From the NCBI GenBank assembly GCA_009927375.1, contig RFNE01000356.1:1-5651 (forward strand): DNA of 5,651 bases, in the 5' to 3' direction. Origin of the DNA: Actinomycetota bacterium. GTDB taxonomy: Bacteria; Actinomycetota; Acidimicrobiia; Acidimicrobiales; Ilumatobacteraceae. The position numbers were made by a program, and so were the translations under genes. The notes beneath the pieces were generated by a model that had not been told where the DNA came from, did not search any database, and saw only the letters and a list, made by a program, of their open reading frames with translations. Below are positions 4,146 to 5,651 of this stretch, piece by piece. How positions within the stretch are numbered: position 1 is the first letter of the stretch; each line of letters begins with the position of its first letter.

Positions 4146-5563
4146 GAAGAAATTCCACTTCGGGCATCGGCGACAAGGCCGTCGAGGAGGTTGTGTGTCG
4201 ACACGGTCAGTTCATCCAACTTGAGTCGCCGCATGATCGCGACGAGCACGCAGCACCCTCCGACGATAATGTCGGCGCGCTCTGGTGCGAGACCCGGGTT
4301 GGCGACCCGATCCGAGAGGCGCTCGGTGGCGAGGGTGCGGAACACGTCCTCCGCTGCCTCACGGGTGAGGGAAAAGCCATGGAGCGCACCTGCGTCGAAA
4401 CTCTGGAGTCCGATCTCGACGGCGGCGACCGTGACGATCGTGCCGGCCACCCCGACGACGCGGGTGACGTCGAGAACCTCAGGATGGTCGCGGACGAGGT
4501 CGTCGATGTGGTCGGTCGCCTCACCAATCGCGTTCGTGAGGTCCTCGGGACGCGGTGGGTCGCTGGTGAAGTGTGACTCGGTGAGCGTCACCGCGCCGAT
4601 GGGGTAACTCACCGAGAATCGAACGCCGGAAGCATTGCCAACGATCATCTCCGTGCTTCCGCCACCAATATCGATGACGAGCGTGTCTCCATCGATGGGG
4701 TCGAGGTGTGACGTCGCGCCGAGGAACGACAGGTGTGCTTCACGGTCGCCCGTGACGATCTCTGGTGTAACCCCGAGGATGTCTCGTGCGCGAGTGATGA
4801 ACTGCTCGGCGTTACGCGCTCGCCGGCACGCTTCGGTGGCGGTGACGAGGATTCGCTGCGAGCCCGACTGGCGAATCAGCGTCATGTACTGAGCAAGGGT
4901 GTCCAACGTTGCGGTCATCGACTCCTCGCTGAGTTCCCCGTTCGCTGCGAGGTTCCGTCCGAGTCTCGTGACCGTCACGCGTCGGTCGGTTTCCTCGCCG
5001 AATTCGTCCACGAGCAAGAGGTTCGTCGAGTTGGTGCCAATGTCGATCGCTGCGAGCTTCTCACCGCGAACAGGCGCTGACGTCACGATGTAGTTGGCAC
5101 GGTCGAGGCCGAGTCGTTGTGCGGCCCAGGAACCCACAGGGTCATCGCCACCAGCCAGCCACCAACCGAGGTGTGCATGGATGCACTTCACGCCGACGCG
5201 CGTGCCGCCAACCCCACCAGATGGCCGCGGCCCCACGTGGTCTGCAGGGATTTGTGCGTCGCGTTCGCGTGCGTAGCGCTCGTGCGCGGCCGCAATCAGC
5301 GCTGGGTCGAGTTCGGCCTCGACGGCATTGACTGCGCCTTCTGACTCGAGTCGACCGGCGAGCACGGTCTCGCGTTCGCCACACAGCCAATACCTGGTGG
5401 GCATCGGCGTGCCATCGTCGAGGAGTGGCTCGTTGCGTAACACCACGGGGTCGCCATCGATGGTGCGCACGACGACTTCGAATCGTCCCTGTGGGGTGCG
5501 ACCGAGCAGTTCGGCGATGCGAGCGCGGTCGTTCGCGCTCGGAGTACTAGAAGACGAGGACAC
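4142..5563 (-). CDS. Fusion of DUF501 and Ppx/GppA exopolyphosphatase-type phosphatase, 473 aa
   Basis: The first part (about residues 13-152) matches DUF501: LLGRTPQGRFEV, the strand GTPMPTRYWLCG, then GVGGTRVGVKCIHAHLGWWL with the conserved KC.HA element and a DPVG segment. The second part (about 170-470) is a complete Ppx/GppA phosphatase of the ASKHA fold: phosphate-1 motif AAIDIGTNSTNLLLVD, TATEACRRARN, TGDREAHLSFLG at the catalytic Glu region, phosphate-2 motif VIDIGGGSTEMIV, VGVAGTIVTVAA and the C-terminal LDELTVSTHNLLDGL. The family hydrolyses polyphosphate or the 5' phosphate of pppGpp; which applies here cannot be told. In M. tuberculosis these are separate neighbours (Rv1025, Rv1026). 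The start is uncertain: GTG 5563, or TTG 5581 giving 479 aa. Both lie inside the preceding gene's 3' end and precede a Ser-rich tail, and neither has a good ribosome binding site. The usual G-x-E-E-A motif reads GDREA, with Arg at the first Glu. Confidence 0.9.
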   Translation of the reverse strand: MSSSSSTPSANDRARIAELLGRTPQGRFEVVVRTIDGDPVVLRNEPLLDDGTPMPTRYWLCGERETVLAGRLESEGAVNAVEAELDPALIAAAHERYARERDAQIPADHVGPRPSGGVGGTRVGVKCIHAHLGWWLAGGDDPVGSWAAQRLGLDRANYIVTSAPVRGEKLAAIDIGTNSTNLLLVDEFGEETDRRVTVTRLGRNLAANGELSEESMTATLDTLAQYMTLIRQSGSQRILVTATEACRRARNAEQFITRARDILGVTPEIVTGDREAHLSFLGATSHLDPIDGDTLVIDIGGGSTEMIVGNASGVRFSVSYPIGAVTLTESHFTSDPPRPEDLTNAIGEATDHIDDLVRDHPEVLDVTRVVGVAGTIVTVAAVEIGLQSFDAGALHGFSLTREAAEDVFRTLATERLSDRVANPGLAPERADIIVGGCCVLVAIMRRLKLDELTVSTHNLLDGLVADARSGISS

Positions 5564-5651
5564 CGATGACGACGATGGCAATTGCTGCCACGATCACGGG
5601 AATCGCCCGCTTGAGGATCGGTGCACCGGCGGTACCGAGCAGGTCGAGTGG
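5547..5651 (-). CDS. C-terminal end of a membrane-anchored protein (5' end outside window)
   Basis: An open minus-strand frame of 34 codons enters from the right edge and stops at TAG 5549-5547. It ends with LKRAIPVIVAAIAIVVIGVL and two further residues: a basic pair followed by about 18 hydrophobic residues with no tail behind. This is a transmembrane helix at the extreme C-terminus, in a tail-anchor or last-helix arrangement with the Lys-Arg end probably cytosolic. The stop lies inside the start region of the DUF501-Ppx gene, so the two genes overlap by 17-35 bp and belong to one operon. Too little is visible to name the family. It does not look like FtsB, the usual neighbour of this locus, whose membrane helix is N-terminal. 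Confidence 0.6.
   Translation of the reverse strand, partial: PLDLLGTAGAPILKRAIPVIVAAIAIVVIGVLVF

Noticed and set aside
3956..4607. Two plus-strand frames of about 200 codons opposite the GNAT and Ppx genes
   Set aside because: They run antisense to well-conserved domains and their products show no recognisable motif.

Overview
The window looks like a chromosomal piece of a GC-rich actinobacterium, probably of the Acidimicrobiia type. This is inferred from three things: a DUF501 domain beside a Ppx/GppA phosphatase (a typical actinobacterial pairing), high-GC codon use throughout, and several genes whose start codon lies 6-8 nt after a TANNNT -10 box, the layout of leaderless actinobacterial genes. 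No tRNA, rRNA, IS element, CRISPR array or phage gene is visible, and no gene-free stretch exceeds about 120 bases.

Layout. Bases 2-439 (+) are the 3' end of a PfkB-family sugar/nucleoside kinase, most like adenosine kinase. Bases 473-852 (+) are queF (preQ1 synthase) with a one-base frameshift exactly between its catalytic Cys and Asp. Bases 968-1360 (+) encode an unrecognised 130-aa protein, perhaps preceded by a short Arg-rich leader ORF. It converges with a minus-strand pair: an unrecognised 200-aa protein (2269-1667), then a small XRE-type DNA-binding regulator (1612-1367) with a palindrome in its promoter. The 200-aa gene is divergent from a crotonase-family gene (2331-3083, +), and the two share a 61-bp promoter region. 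A small, very basic His/Arg/Trp-containing protein follows (3193-3510, +).

The right part is a minus-strand operon: the C-terminal end of a membrane-anchored protein (5651-5547), a DUF501-Ppx/GppA fusion (5563-4142) and a RimJ/RimL-like GNAT acetyltransferase (4145-3513). Its genes overlap at their junctions, suggesting translational coupling.

The genes look like housekeeping and accessory metabolism: nucleoside salvage, queuosine synthesis, acyl-CoA chemistry, polyphosphate/ppGpp phosphatase and protein acetylation. I found no defence or mobile system. The points most worth checking are the queF frameshift, the DUF501-Ppx fusion, the crotonase lacking both hydratase glutamates, the regulator with its candidate operator, and the repeated leaderless start architecture.
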